Positions 33,194 through 42,724 of a stretch of DNA of 64,000 nucleotides are shown here, piece after piece; positions within the stretch are counted from its first letter, which is position 1; each line of letters opens with the position of its first letter. The DNA comes from G965215225 sp965215225 (GTDB lineage: Bacteria > Pseudomonadota > Gammaproteobacteria > CBDBNL01 > JAAOII01): contig OZ244039.1 in assembly GCA_965215225.1 (NCBI GenBank), forward strand, positions 1,178,001 through 1,242,000, given 5' to 3'. The position numbers and the translations under genes were made by a program. The notes under the pieces were generated by a model that was not told the DNA's origin, ran no database searches, and saw only the letters and a program-made list of their open reading frames with translations.

Positions 33194-34528
33194 ATGCAAG
33201 CGGAAATTATTAAGGAAGAAGGGTTGGTTCGCATCATGAGCCTAACCCTACCAGCTGAAAAGTTAGAACAGGGCATTCAACAGAAGATCTCTCAACTAAA
33301 GCAGAAGGTCTCCCTGGCTGGTTTTCGCCCAGGCAAGGTGCCCGAAAATGTCATCAGGCAACACTATGCCACCAGTCTATTAAATGAAGTGGGCGGTGAT
33401 CTGATGAAAGAGACTTTCTTCAATCTTGCTGTAGCTAGGGATATCAATCTTGCCGGTATTCACGCGATAGAACCCAAACAACTGGCTTTCGGTAAGGACT
33501 TGATATTTGAGGTTAGCTATGAGCTTTTCCCAGAGATCAAGATTAATTTATCACCAAATACTAAGCTGGAGAGAGTAAGAGCTGAGGTGACGGAAGGTGA
33601 TGTCCAAGTAATGGTTGAAGCCATGAGGGAAAGCAAGGCTAGTTTGGCCGATACCGTAATCGGCGTTCCTGCCACAAGGGACCATGTGGTCGTCATCGAC
33701 TATCATATGGGTGACGGGCGAAGACAGGAGAATCTAGCTCTGGATCTAGCAAGGGATTTACCAAGCCCTCGTTTTGTTGCTGCTCTTGTTGGTATGAGGG
33801 AGGGAGACATCAAGCCTATCCAGGATAGGGTCAGGAATGACAAGCATGAGGAGCGAGAGGTCACCTTTCATGTAAAAATAAGGAAGGTGCAACGGAAAAT
33901 TCTGCCAGAGCTGGATAAGGACTTCTATAGTCAATATGGAATAGACAACGCGAAGGATTTTTACGCTCAAGTAAAGAAAGGCATGCAACTTCAGTTGAAT
34001 CATACCATTAAGCGACTAGTCCGAAGAAGCGTCTTTGAGCTGCTGCTTGCCGAACATAAAGAACTTGAGGCACCAAGCACTCAGGTTGAACGCGAAGCCC
34101 ATAGGCTACGCGACCAATGGATAGATATGCATCAGAAACATACTCAGCTAAATAGTCCCCTAGACAAGGAGCAAGTGCCTCTTAGAACCTTCATCGCGGA
34201 AGCCAAGGAGAAGGTTAAAGTAGGAATGCTATTGATTGAATTGGCTCAGCAGAATAAGATTAGCATCACTGATGACCAGCTAAACAATAGAATAACCGAG
34301 CTAGCATCCAGCTATCAGGAGCCAGCCAGGGCGGAAGAATACTATCAAAAGAATGAACAGGCGCGCGAAGATCTAAGGGCCGGTATGTTGGAGGAAAAGG
34401 TCATAGCACACTTCTTGACTCAAATTAGGGTGGAGGATACACTGCTTTCATATAGTGAGGCTATGGAGATGGCAAAGGAACCTTTCTCTTTTCACGGGCC
34501 GATAACAATTGAACCGAAAGATGTCTAA
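33194..34528 (+). CDS. tig: Trigger factor (ribosome-associated chaperone)
   Basis: A 444-residue chaperone that binds nascent chains at the ribosome exit. The N-terminal domain has the ribosome-docking loop GFRPGKVP near 47-54, then a PPIase-like middle part (about 150-245) and a helical C-terminal domain. Length is slightly above the 432 of E. coli. It leads tig-clpP, overlapping clpP by 8 bases, the usual gammaproteobacterial order. Confidence 0.95.
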   Translation: MQAEIIKEEGLVRIMSLTLPAEKLEQGIQQKISQLKQKVSLAGFRPGKVPENVIRQHYATSLLNEVGGDLMKETFFNLAVARDINLAGIHAIEPKQLAFGKDLIFEVSYELFPEIKINLSPNTKLERVRAEVTEGDVQVMVEAMRESKASLADTVIGVPATRDHVVVIDYHMGDGRRQENLALDLARDLPSPRFVAALVGMREGDIKPIQDRVRNDKHEEREVTFHVKIRKVQRKILPELDKDFYSQYGIDNAKDFYAQVKKGMQLQLNHTIKRLVRRSVFELLLAEHKELEAPSTQVEREAHRLRDQWIDMHQKHTQLNSPLDKEQVPLRTFIAEAKEKVKVGMLLIELAQQNKISITDDQLNNRITELASSYQEPARAEEYYQKNEQAREDLRAGMLEEKVIAHFLTQIRVEDTLLSYSEAMEMAKEPFSFHGPITIEPKDV

Positions 34529-35138
34529 ATCCCATCAAGATTCGACCGCGGCCCTGGTCCCCATAGTCATTGAGCATTCTCCGCGTGGGGAGCGCGCCTA
34601 TGATATCTACTCTCGCTTACTAAAAGATAGGATCATCTTTTTGATAGGCCAGGTAGAAGACCATCTAGCCAACCTAATTATCGCTCAGATGCTGTTTCTC
34701 GAATCCGAGAACCCCCAGAAAGACATTCACCTTTATATCAACTCGCCTGGCGGCTCAGTGACTGCTGGCCTATCCATCTATGATACCATGCAGTTTATCA
34801 GCCCAGCCGTTAGCACCATGTGTGTGGGGCAAGCATCCAGTATGGGCGCCTTGCTGCTGGCTGGTGGGGCGGCTGGCAAACGCTTCTGCTTACCCAATGC
34901 GCGCGTGATGATACATCAACCAATGGGCGCCTTTCATGGTCAGGCAAGCGATATAGCAATCCATGCGCGCGAAATCCAGCAGACCAAACAGAAGCTGAAT
35001 CAGATTCTTGCCAAGCACACGGGGAAGAAACCCTCCAGCATTAATAAGGATACTGAAAGAGACAACTTTATGAGCGCTGAGGAGGCAAAGGCCTATGGCG
35101 TAGTGGATAAGATTCTCGCCCAGCGCCAAGTCAAGTGA
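34521..35138 (+). CDS. clpP: ATP-dependent Clp protease proteolytic subunit
   Basis: A 205-residue serine peptidase forming the ClpXP chamber. The triad is S107 (GQASSMGA), H132 (MIHQPMG) and probably D181 (TERDNFMS). I choose ATG 34521 (MSKSHQD); a TTG at 34509 is an in-frame alternative. It overlaps the end of tig. A 157-base gap containing the clpX promoter follows. Confidence 0.96.
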   Translation: MSKSHQDSTAALVPIVIEHSPRGERAYDIYSRLLKDRIIFLIGQVEDHLANLIIAQMLFLESENPQKDIHLYINSPGGSVTAGLSIYDTMQFISPAVSTMCVGQASSMGALLLAGGAAGKRFCLPNARVMIHQPMGAFHGQASDIAIHAREIQQTKQKLNQILAKHTGKKPSSINKDTERDNFMSAEEAKAYGVVDKILAQRQVK

Positions 35139-35283
35139 TCCTTTTAACGGGTAAGACTAAGAGGGGGATATTCAGTGGAATTGAAAGCATCTGATTGAAA
35201 AGAGGGTAGAAAGCGGATTTCAGCTTTTTCTAGCCAAGCGACTAAAATACGCTTATTAATTCAACCAACCGAGATAATGCCGC

Positions 35284-35289
35284 TATAAT
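35284..35289 (+). promoter_or_regulatory. -10 box (TATAAT) of clpX, leaderless spacing
   Basis: TATAAT, then six bases (atagct), then ATG 35296. No Shine-Dalgarno is present. clpX therefore has a promoter separate from clpP. Confidence 0.65.
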
Positions 35290-35295
35290 ATAGCT

Positions 35296-36555
35296 ATGGC
35301 TAAAGATATTAACGGCAAAGGAAGATACTGTTCCTTTTGTCATAGAACCTCGGATGAGGTGGTTCTCATCACATCGGAGGATTGCTGTATTTGTGAGGAG
35401 TGTGTTCATACTTCGGTCAAGGTTCTCACCGAGGACAAGACCAAGAAGACGGTAGAGAATATTCGTCAGCTCCCCCGCCCGCAGCAGATTAAGAAGTTCC
35501 TCGACCTCTATGTTATTGGGCAAGAGAATGCCAAGAGGATACTATCGGTCGCGGTCTATAATCACTATAAGAAGCTCTATGCCGATAAGACCAATGATGG
35601 TGTCGAAATCGGCAAGTCAAATGTCCTCCTCATAGGTCCAACTGGTAGCGGTAAGACCCTCTTGGCAGAGACACTGGCGCGGATGTTGGAGATTCCCTTT
35701 GCGATTGCCGATGCCACCACATTGACCGAGGCTGGCTATGTTGGCGAGGATGTGGAGAACATCATCCAGCGATTATTGCAGAAGTGCAACTATGATGTGG
35801 ATAAAGCACAAAAAGGCATCATCTATATAGACGAGATAGACAAGATAGCGCGCAAATCGGAGAACCTGTCGATTACCCGCGATGTCTCAGGCGAAGGGGT
35901 GCAACAGGCGCTGCTGAAGCTAATTGAAGGAACTACGGCAGCCATTCCCCCTCAAGGAGGGCGCAAGCATCCTAATCAAGAGTTCCTCCATATAGATACC
36001 AGTGATATTCTATTCATCTGTGGCGGGGCGTTCAATGGTCTTGAGAAGATCATTGAACAACGGACTGAAAGGCATAGTATCGGCTTTGCCGCCAAACCTC
36101 ATACGCGCTATTCTCAACAGGATAGATACACCCTGCTACAAGAAGCCGAGCCGGATGACTTAATTAAATATGGTCTCATACCAGAATTCGTTGGGCGATT
36201 GCCTCTAATGGTTGCATTGAAGGAACTAGATGAGGAGGCTCTGGTGCAGATTTTGGTGGAGCCAAAAAATTCCTTAGTCAAGCAATATAAGAAGCTCTTT
36301 TCTTGGGATGGGGTGGAGCTGATTTTCCATGATGAAGCATTGCGCCTGCTAGCCAAAAGAGCAAGCGAACGCAAGACGGGGGCGCGGGGGTTGCGTTCAG
36401 TGCTTGATTTGGCTATGTTTGACCTTATGTATCACATACCATCAGACCCGACCATTCGCAAGGTGTTTGTGACTCGGGATATGATAGAAAATGGCACTGA
36501 ATCCATAATGGTTCGGGCACAAAAAGTAAGAAAGATGCAAGGCGAGGCAAAGTGA
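35296..36555 (+). CDS. clpX: ClpX, AAA+ unfoldase of ClpXP
   Basis: A 419-residue unfoldase. The N-terminal zinc-binding domain has C12-x2-C15 and C33-x2-C36. Walker A GPTGSGKTLLAETLA is near 114-128, Walker B IIYIDEIDKIA near 175, and the pore loop GYVGEDVE near 150. It unfolds tagged substrates for ClpP. Length is normal. Confidence 0.97.
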   Translation: MAKDINGKGRYCSFCHRTSDEVVLITSEDCCICEECVHTSVKVLTEDKTKKTVENIRQLPRPQQIKKFLDLYVIGQENAKRILSVAVYNHYKKLYADKTNDGVEIGKSNVLLIGPTGSGKTLLAETLARMLEIPFAIADATTLTEAGYVGEDVENIIQRLLQKCNYDVDKAQKGIIYIDEIDKIARKSENLSITRDVSGEGVQQALLKLIEGTTAAIPPQGGRKHPNQEFLHIDTSDILFICGGAFNGLEKIIEQRTERHSIGFAAKPHTRYSQQDRYTLLQEAEPDDLIKYGLIPEFVGRLPLMVALKELDEEALVQILVEPKNSLVKQYKKLFSWDGVELIFHDEALRLLAKRASERKTGARGLRSVLDLAMFDLMYHIPSDPTIRKVFVTRDMIENGTESIMVRAQKVRKMQGEAK

Positions 36556-36670
36556 TAAGAAGATGAAAGCTGGTTATTTTTTGAAAGCCTGTTGATTTAT
36601 TGGCTTATTGACCTATTAACTTATTTACTCTATTAATTCATTTATTATTATTACTATATAAGAGGCAATT

Positions 36671-39073
36671 ATGATAGAAAGAACCGACAAGCAGCTGTTA
36701 TCTCTCATCCCATTGAGAGGCATGATTATCTACCCTCATCTCGCGTCTTCTCTATATGTTGGACGAGATATTTCATTGAAGTCTTTGGACTATGCCAATA
36801 GACACCAGAACCAAATTATTCTCTCGGCTCAAAGGGATCCTGACGCGGATGCGCCGAAGCTAAGGGATATATATAGGGTAGGGACCCGCTGCACCCTAGT
36901 GAATACCAAGCGATTACCGGATGGCACGGTTAAGACTCTCATTGAAGGGGTGGAGAGAGTAGAGATACATTCAATAAACAGGACAAGGAATGGCTATATA
37001 TGCAGCTATAGCCCGGTCCAAACCTCGACAGTATCGTCTCGCCAAGCCCATGCCATGCGTAATATCCTGCTCAATAACGCTCGCCGCCTGTTCAAAGGAC
37101 ATGAGAAGGGAGACGAGATGCTCAATATCTTACAGAGTATGAATGATCTGGAGCGGTTCATTGATATGCTGGCATCCTGCTGTCAGATGGGCATGGAAGA
37201 GAAGCAGACCATCCTTGAGATGCCAAGCCTGACTAAGCGATTTGACTTCCTTGCTCGCTATATTAAATCCGAGTTGGAAATAGCCGATCTGGATAAGCGT
37301 ATTCATCAGCAGGTCCGTGAGCAGATAGATAGAGGACAGAAGGAATATTATCTGAATGAGCAGGTGAAGGCCATAAGAAGAGAACTAGGAGGTGATGGCG
37401 AGAGCAAAAGCGAGATAGAAGAGCTAGAAGAGCAGATAGCAAGAGTAGGCCTGCCCAAAGAAGCCAGAGAAAAAGCAGATTCCGAATTACGCAAATTAAA
37501 GACCATGGCGCCCATGTCGGCAGAAGCGACAGTGGTTCGTAGCTATCTGGATTGGCTGTTGGAGCTGCCATGGCAGAGGCAGACTATAGCCCATATGAAT
37601 ATCAAGCAAGCCGAAAAGATCTTAAACAAGAAGCACTATGGCTTAAAGGAAGTCAAAGAGAGGATATTGGAATATCTGGCTATCTATCAGCGGGTGGAAA
37701 AGAACCGGACGCCGTTGCTCCTTCTTGTTGGCCCGCCAGGTGTCGGCAAGACCTCATTGGGCGAGGCAATAGCCGAAGCCACTGGCCGCAAGCTGGTGAG
37801 ATTTTCACTTGGTGGAGTGCGCGATGAGGCGGAAATTCGCGGCCATCGCCGCACCTATATAGGCTCTATGCCAGGGAAGATATTGCAGAAACTTGCCAAG
37901 GCCAAGGTAAACAATCCACTCTTTCTGCTCGATGAGGTGGATAAGATGGCGATGGACTTTCGCGGTGATCCAGCGGCTGCTTTGTTGGAGGCTCTAGACC
38001 CTGAACAGAATACCAATTTCAATGATCACTATCTGGAGATAGACTATGACTTGTCAAATGTGCTCTTCCTATGCACCGCTAATTCACTGAATGTCTCTCC
38101 CGCGCTCTTGGATAGAATGGAAGTGATTCGGTTACCAGGCTATACAGACGATGAGAAGATCTCCATTGCCAAGAAGCATCTGGTGCCCAAACAACTAGCT
38201 CTTTGTGGCTTAACAGACCAGCAGGTTTCATTTACCCGCGCGGCTTTGCAGAAGATTATTGACAGCTATACGCGCGAGGCGGGAGTGAGGGAGCTGGAAA
38301 GGCAGATATCCAAGTCATTGCGTAAGCTGGCATTGGATTTTAGTCGCTCAAGGAAAGAAGAGAAGAAGACGATTAGCTCGCGTAATCTGGAAATCTATCT
38401 AGGGGTAGAAAGATACAGCCATACCAAGTTGCCTCACCGCGAACATCTGGTAGGACAGGCATCTGGCTTGGCATGGACTAGTGCTGGCGGTGAGATACTC
38501 ACCATAGAGGCGGCCGTGCTACCTGGTTCTGGCAAGCTGATAAAGACAGGTCATCTAGGCGAGGTGATGCAAGAATCAATCCAGGCGGCTATTAGTGTGG
38601 TGCGTAGTCGTAGTCAGGCACTTAACATAGAGAAGGACTTTTACCAAAAGTGCGATTACCATATCCATGTGCCAGAAGGGGCTACCCCTAAGGATGGTCC
38701 TAGTGCTGGACTTGCCATCTGTCTTGCACTGATATCCTGCTTCATTGGCGTGGGGTTGAGGCGGGATGTTGCTATGACAGGCGAGATTACCCTAAGAGGC
38801 GAGGTCTTGCGGATTGGCGGCTTGAAGGAGAAGTTGTTGGCAGCCCAGCGAAGTCAGATCAAGAGGGTGATCATTCCAGAGGATAATCGGCGCGATCTAA
38901 AAGAGATAAGTAGTAAGATTTTGGCAGGTTTAGATGTTAAACCAGTGCGTAGCATTGACGAGGCATTGGTGTTGGCTTTTGCCCAGCTACCCAAAGGATT
39001 TGATATTAAGAAGTTTGCCATTATTCCGACCTTCCATCAGAAGACCAATCCTAATCCTATTTCTGCTCATTAG
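36671..39073 (+). CDS. lon: Lon ATP-dependent protease
   Basis: An 800-residue AAA+ protease for misfolded and regulatory proteins. The N-terminal substrate domain (IPLRGMIIYPHL) is followed by Walker A GPPGVGKTS at 354-362 and the Ser-Lys dyad S678 (KDGPSAG) and K721 (GLKEKLLAA). Unlike clpX it has a Shine-Dalgarno (AGAGG, 5 bases before ATG) and a TATATA box at 36655-36660. It follows clpX by 115 AT-rich bases, as in many proteobacteria. Confidence 0.97.
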   Translation: MIERTDKQLLSLIPLRGMIIYPHLASSLYVGRDISLKSLDYANRHQNQIILSAQRDPDADAPKLRDIYRVGTRCTLVNTKRLPDGTVKTLIEGVERVEIHSINRTRNGYICSYSPVQTSTVSSRQAHAMRNILLNNARRLFKGHEKGDEMLNILQSMNDLERFIDMLASCCQMGMEEKQTILEMPSLTKRFDFLARYIKSELEIADLDKRIHQQVREQIDRGQKEYYLNEQVKAIRRELGGDGESKSEIEELEEQIARVGLPKEAREKADSELRKLKTMAPMSAEATVVRSYLDWLLELPWQRQTIAHMNIKQAEKILNKKHYGLKEVKERILEYLAIYQRVEKNRTPLLLLVGPPGVGKTSLGEAIAEATGRKLVRFSLGGVRDEAEIRGHRRTYIGSMPGKILQKLAKAKVNNPLFLLDEVDKMAMDFRGDPAAALLEALDPEQNTNFNDHYLEIDYDLSNVLFLCTANSLNVSPALLDRMEVIRLPGYTDDEKISIAKKHLVPKQLALCGLTDQQVSFTRAALQKIIDSYTREAGVRELERQISKSLRKLALDFSRSRKEEKKTISSRNLEIYLGVERYSHTKLPHREHLVGQASGLAWTSAGGEILTIEAAVLPGSGKLIKTGHLGEVMQESIQAAISVVRSRSQALNIEKDFYQKCDYHIHVPEGATPKDGPSAGLAICLALISCFIGVGLRRDVAMTGEITLRGEVLRIGGLKEKLLAAQRSQIKRVIIPEDNRRDLKEISSKILAGLDVKPVRSIDEALVLAFAQLPKGFDIKKFAIIPTFHQKTNPNPISAH

Positions 39074-39083
39074 ACCCTAGAAG

Positions 39084-39716
39084 GTGGAACGGACTATTCA
39101 GTACCAACGGGTTCTTGCCCTAGCGGGTGTTTTCCAAGCGGCTGATCTAGCCCACAATATAGCATCTCAAGGTAGAGTAGAGCAGGCCTTTTTTACCACT
39201 TCCATTGCCTCATTGCTTAAGACGAGCTCTGATGACCTGATAGATATCTATGGTTCGGAGTTGAACCTAAAGCCTGGCATAGACAACCTTGCTCAGTTCC
39301 TCAAAGTAGATTCCGCTCTGCCTCATGGGGTCTATATAACCAAATATGCTTCCCAAATCTTAAGGCTAGGCAGTCTTCTCAATAAGGACGAGTCCATGGC
39401 GACTAAGATTACTCAAGCCATAGGGAAGTTCGGCAGCAAGAGGCAGGTCTCTTCTTCTCTGGTAGAGGCTATGGCGGGGATCTACTATGATAACTTCAGC
39501 CAGCTGTCTTCTTTTCAGAGGATTCGGATTATGGGAAAGAAGGAATATCTTAGTAATGCCAAAAATGTCATTCGTATTCGCGCCCTTTTGTTAGCTGGTG
39601 TCCGAGCGGCTATTCTGTGGCGTGGTCTTGGCGGCAATCAATGGACTCTTCACTTTAATCGCAAAGCACTAGCAGACGAGCTGATAAAGATTAGAGAGGC
39701 AATGAGGCGGCTGTGA
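39084..39716 (+). CDS. hflD: HflD-family protein (lysogenization regulator homologue)
   Basis: A 210-residue helical protein starting at GTG 39084. The start LALAGVFQAADLAHNIA, the middle YGSELNLKPGIDNL and the end RIRALLLAGVRAAILWRGLGGN match HflD (YcfC), a peripheral membrane protein usually encoded just before purB. Its cellular role outside lambda biology is unclear. Its stop overlaps the purB start (GTGA). Confidence 0.85.
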   Translation: MERTIQYQRVLALAGVFQAADLAHNIASQGRVEQAFFTTSIASLLKTSSDDLIDIYGSELNLKPGIDNLAQFLKVDSALPHGVYITKYASQILRLGSLLNKDESMATKITQAIGKFGSKRQVSSSLVEAMAGIYYDNFSQLSSFQRIRIMGKKEYLSNAKNVIRIRALLLAGVRAAILWRGLGGNQWTLHFNRKALADELIKIREAMRRL

Positions 39717-41086
39717 GACGCGATAGCCTACTCAACCTCTCTCCTCTAGATGGTCGTTATAGTCATAAGCTTGAACCCCTTAGTCGGCTATTCAGTGAAT
39801 ATGGGTTGTTGCGGGCAAGATGCCTGGTAGAAATAAGATGGTTGGAATATCTTGCCGCCCATCCCCAAATTGACGCTGTTCCTCGTCTGTCTCCATCTCA
39901 GCAGAAAATGCTTGCTAAGTGGATAGAGGACTTTTCTCCCGCCCATGCCAATGAGATTAAACGAATAGAGAGAAAGACGATTCATGATGTTAAAGCGGTT
40001 GAACTATGGTTGGCAGGTCGGTTGCGAAAAAATGGTTTGGGCAACTATAGTGCTTTTGTCCATTTTGGCTGCACCTCAGAAGACATTAACAATTTGGCTT
40101 ATGGCTTGATGATGGTTGAGGCTAGGGATATCTTACTTCGCCAAATTGCTCAAATTATTGAGCGACTGAAATCCCGCGCCATAGACCATAGCCAGATTGC
40201 TATGCTGGCGCGAACCCATGGTCAGCCTGCTTCCCCCACCAGTCTGGGTAAGGAATGGGCGGTTTTTGCCTATAGGCTGATAAGACAAAAACACCAGCTG
40301 GCACAAGCCGAAATCCTTGCCAAGCTAAATGGCGCAACTGGTAATTACAGTGCCTTACAATTTGCCTATCCTAAGCTAGACTGGCAAAGCCAGTCGCGCA
40401 ACTTTGTTGAGAGTCTTGGGCTTGGCTGGAATCCCTATACCACCCAAATAGAATCCCATGACTATATTGCTGAGCTGCTTCACAGTCTGGTGAGGATTAA
40501 CACCATCTTGGTAGATTTGTGTCGCGATCTCTGGGGCTATATCTCCTTAGGCTATTTTCATCAAAGAATAGCAAAGGATCAGGTGGGCTCTTCCACCATG
40601 CCCCATAAGGTTAATCCGATTGATTTTGAGAATGGCGAGGGAAACCTTTCTTTTGCCATAGCTCAGGCTAGCTATCTGGCTTCTCGCTTGCCCCTATCGC
40701 GCTGGCAAAGGGACCTTTCCGATTCTACCCTCATGAGAAATCTCGGCTTGGTATTGGGACATAGTCTCTTGGGTTATAATAGCTGTTTACAAGGACTAGA
40801 CAAGCTTGAGGTAGCCAAGGAGATGATAGCAAAAGATTTGGATAATAGCTGGGAACTATTGACTGAGCCCTTACAAACCCTATTACGCCAGTTGGGAGAT
40901 GAGAAGGCTTACCAGAAGATAAGAAAGCATAGCCAAGGCAAGAAAATGGACTATGAAGACTATCGCCAGATGATTAAGCAGACCAACCTAAAGGAGGCAG
41001 AAAAGAAACGCCTGCTCTCTCTTAAGCCACAAGACTATATAGGTCTGGCAGCCAAATTAGCAATCAGCCTTAATGAACACAAATGA
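39713..41086 (+). CDS. purB: Adenylosuccinate lyase
   Basis: A 457-residue enzyme of purine synthesis (SAICAR and adenylosuccinate cleavage). It has the N-terminal SPLDGRY, the catalytic-His region ARTHGQPASPTSLG and the family signature GSSTMPHKVNPIDFENGEGN. GTG start at 39713, coupled to hflD. Length matches E. coli PurB. Confidence 0.96.
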   Translation: MRRDSLLNLSPLDGRYSHKLEPLSRLFSEYGLLRARCLVEIRWLEYLAAHPQIDAVPRLSPSQQKMLAKWIEDFSPAHANEIKRIERKTIHDVKAVELWLAGRLRKNGLGNYSAFVHFGCTSEDINNLAYGLMMVEARDILLRQIAQIIERLKSRAIDHSQIAMLARTHGQPASPTSLGKEWAVFAYRLIRQKHQLAQAEILAKLNGATGNYSALQFAYPKLDWQSQSRNFVESLGLGWNPYTTQIESHDYIAELLHSLVRINTILVDLCRDLWGYISLGYFHQRIAKDQVGSSTMPHKVNPIDFENGEGNLSFAIAQASYLASRLPLSRWQRDLSDSTLMRNLGLVLGHSLLGYNSCLQGLDKLEVAKEMIAKDLDNSWELLTEPLQTLLRQLGDEKAYQKIRKHSQGKKMDYEDYRQMIKQTNLKEAEKKRLLSLKPQDYIGLAAKLAISLNEHK

Positions 41087-41111
41087 ACACAAATTTTAAG
41101 AAACACAAATT

Positions 41112-42044
41112 ATGACTATTGAAATTACCCCAAACACCTACATCATAGATGCTTTTTATGCCTATCCATACCGAGGCGCGGTCTTTCTAGTGAGGGACCA
41201 TGACGAAGTTGCCTTGATAGATACTGGCACTGCCAGGTCGCCTATCTATATAATGGCAGCCCTTAAACAGCTGAATATAGCAGCCACTCAAGTTCGCTAT
41301 TTGCTTGTTACTCATGTTCATCTAGACCACGCTGGCGGGGCAGGCCCTCTTGCCAAGCAGCTGCCCAATGCGCAAGTTTACGTTCATCCACGTGGCTTAC
41401 GCCACCTGATTGATCCGACCAAACTCATAGCTGGCGGCACCGGCATCTATGGCAAGGAGATGATGGCAACTGCCATAGGCGATGTTGTCCCTATTCCTGC
41501 TGAAAGAGGCATAGCTGCTGAAGATGGGAAAGAGCTTCCTCTGGGCTCTAAGCGCTTAAGGATTATGTTCTCTCCCGGCCATGCTTCTCATCATTACAGC
41601 ATTTGGGATGAGAATAGTGGTTGCTATTTTGCTGGTGATGTGGCGGGCAATAGCTATCCTATGATGAATAATAACGGCGAGCACCTAATGTTCCTTTGCT
41701 CGGCACCAGTCCAATATGACCCGCCAGCCTGGCATGAGAGCCTAACTACTATGGCATCATTGAAGCCAAAGAAGATCTGCCTATGCCATTATGGCGTGTT
41801 GGACAATGTCCCTCAAGCCATAGCTGATATGCATAGATTGATTGATGAGGTAAATGAAGAGGTCTTGGGGTTCAAATCCGAAGAGGACAAGTATCCCTTA
41901 GTCGAAAAGGTGGTATGGAAGTATTTTTGGCGGGAGTTTGACCGCTTGGCTTCGCCAATGGAACGGCTTCACGCTGAGCTATGGATGAAGCAGGATGTCC
42001 ATATAGCTACGGCTGGGCTAGTCCATTGGTTGTCTCAACCATAG
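41112..42044 (+). CDS. Metallo-beta-lactamase-fold hydrolase
   Basis: A 310-residue protein with the binuclear-zinc motif THVHLDHAGG (about 66-75), later metal ligands in FSPGHASHHY and YFAGDV, and a C-terminal His (CLCHYG). The length with a C-terminal helical part fits a general MBL-fold hydrolase; substrate unknown. It follows purB by 25 bases and converges on the ygfX-like gene, with a 10-base overlap. Confidence 0.88.
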   Translation: MTIEITPNTYIIDAFYAYPYRGAVFLVRDHDEVALIDTGTARSPIYIMAALKQLNIAATQVRYLLVTHVHLDHAGGAGPLAKQLPNAQVYVHPRGLRHLIDPTKLIAGGTGIYGKEMMATAIGDVVPIPAERGIAAEDGKELPLGSKRLRIMFSPGHASHHYSIWDENSGCYFAGDVAGNSYPMMNNNGEHLMFLCSAPVQYDPPAWHESLTTMASLKPKKICLCHYGVLDNVPQAIADMHRLIDEVNEEVLGFKSEEDKYPLVEKVVWKYFWREFDRLASPMERLHAELWMKQDVHIATAGLVHWLSQP

Positions 42045-42421
42045 AATCTTAACAGCACCCTTAGCCGCCGAAAATCAGCTGAGCTCAGATCACCTGGCAA
42101 CAAGGGCAGATAGAACCGTCTATATTTCAGCTGGAGCACCAATAGGATATAAAAGTTGAAGCATAGGCTCTTAGCCGAGAGCTCAGCTGTTTGCCAATCC
42201 CCATCGGCTATTTTGATAAACCATTGATCCTTGTCCTTATAGATTAGCTTGGTTGGCTTCGGCTGACAATAATAGCAGTGGCCGGCTAAGGCTAGGATGA
42301 TGATAAGCTGGCTAGGCCAATTCAGGCTACTGAGGAGAAGAGCACCAGCCGCCAATAGATGAACCAATACCAGAATAACAAACAGCCGCCGTGAAGGCTC
42401 AATATTCAGTTGGATTAGCAT
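42035..42421 (-). CDS. YgfX/CptA-like inner-membrane protein
   Basis: A 128-residue protein with two adjacent membrane segments (about 13-45) followed by a cytoplasmic domain (DWQTAELSAKSLCFNF, FRRLRVLLRF). Layout, length and pairing with the sdhE-like gene match YgfX (CptA). In E. coli YgfX has been linked to inhibition of cytoskeletal proteins with YgfY as antitoxin, an assignment that is debated. It overlaps the sdhE-like gene by 7 bases. Confidence 0.7.
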   Translation of the reverse strand: MLIQLNIEPSRRLFVILVLVHLLAAGALLLSSLNWPSQLIIILALAGHCYYCQPKPTKLIYKDKDQWFIKIADGDWQTAELSAKSLCFNFYILLVLQLKYRRFYLPLLPGDLSSADFRRLRVLLRFYG

Positions 42422-42654
42422 GATCTGAGTATATCGGTTACTATCCGTTGAAAAGGAGGATCTGGCGGTTGCTTTTCAATTAGCCACTGGCGTAATTTTA
42501 TATCGTCTAGTTCAAGTAGCCTCTGATAGTCATCACATAAATTGGCTGGCAAAGAGGCATAATAGTTCTTAATATAGCGGCTAAGGATAATGTCCAGCTC
42601 TAATGAACTTCGCCGACTATGCCATAAGAAGCGATGGTATCTTTTTTTTAACAT
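42415..42654 (-). CDS. sdhE: SdhE/YgfY-like flavinylation factor
   Basis: A 79-residue helical protein of the SdhE family, which helps attach FAD to succinate dehydrogenase. The core WHSRRSSLELDIIL aligns with the RRGMxELD motif, but the conserved Gly is Ser here. The rest (YQRLLELDDIKLRQWL) is typical. The nearby YgfX-like gene supports the call. Whether the Gly-to-Ser change affects activity is unknown. Confidence 0.75.
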   Translation of the reverse strand: MLKKRYHRFLWHSRRSSLELDIILSRYIKNYYASLPANLCDDYQRLLELDDIKLRQWLIEKQPPDPPFQRIVTDILRSC

Positions 42655-42700
42655 TTTCCTTATTATTCTAATATAATTCCAAAAAATAATTTCTTTGCTC

Positions 42701-42706
42701 TATAAT
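42701..42706 (+). promoter_or_regulatory. -10 box of the rplU-rpmA-obgE-proB operon
   Basis: TATAAT lies 18 bases before ATG 42725 in an AT-rich gap divergent from sdhE. No Shine-Dalgarno is obvious. Confidence 0.6.
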
Positions 42707-42724
42707 AGTTCTATTTTATTAACT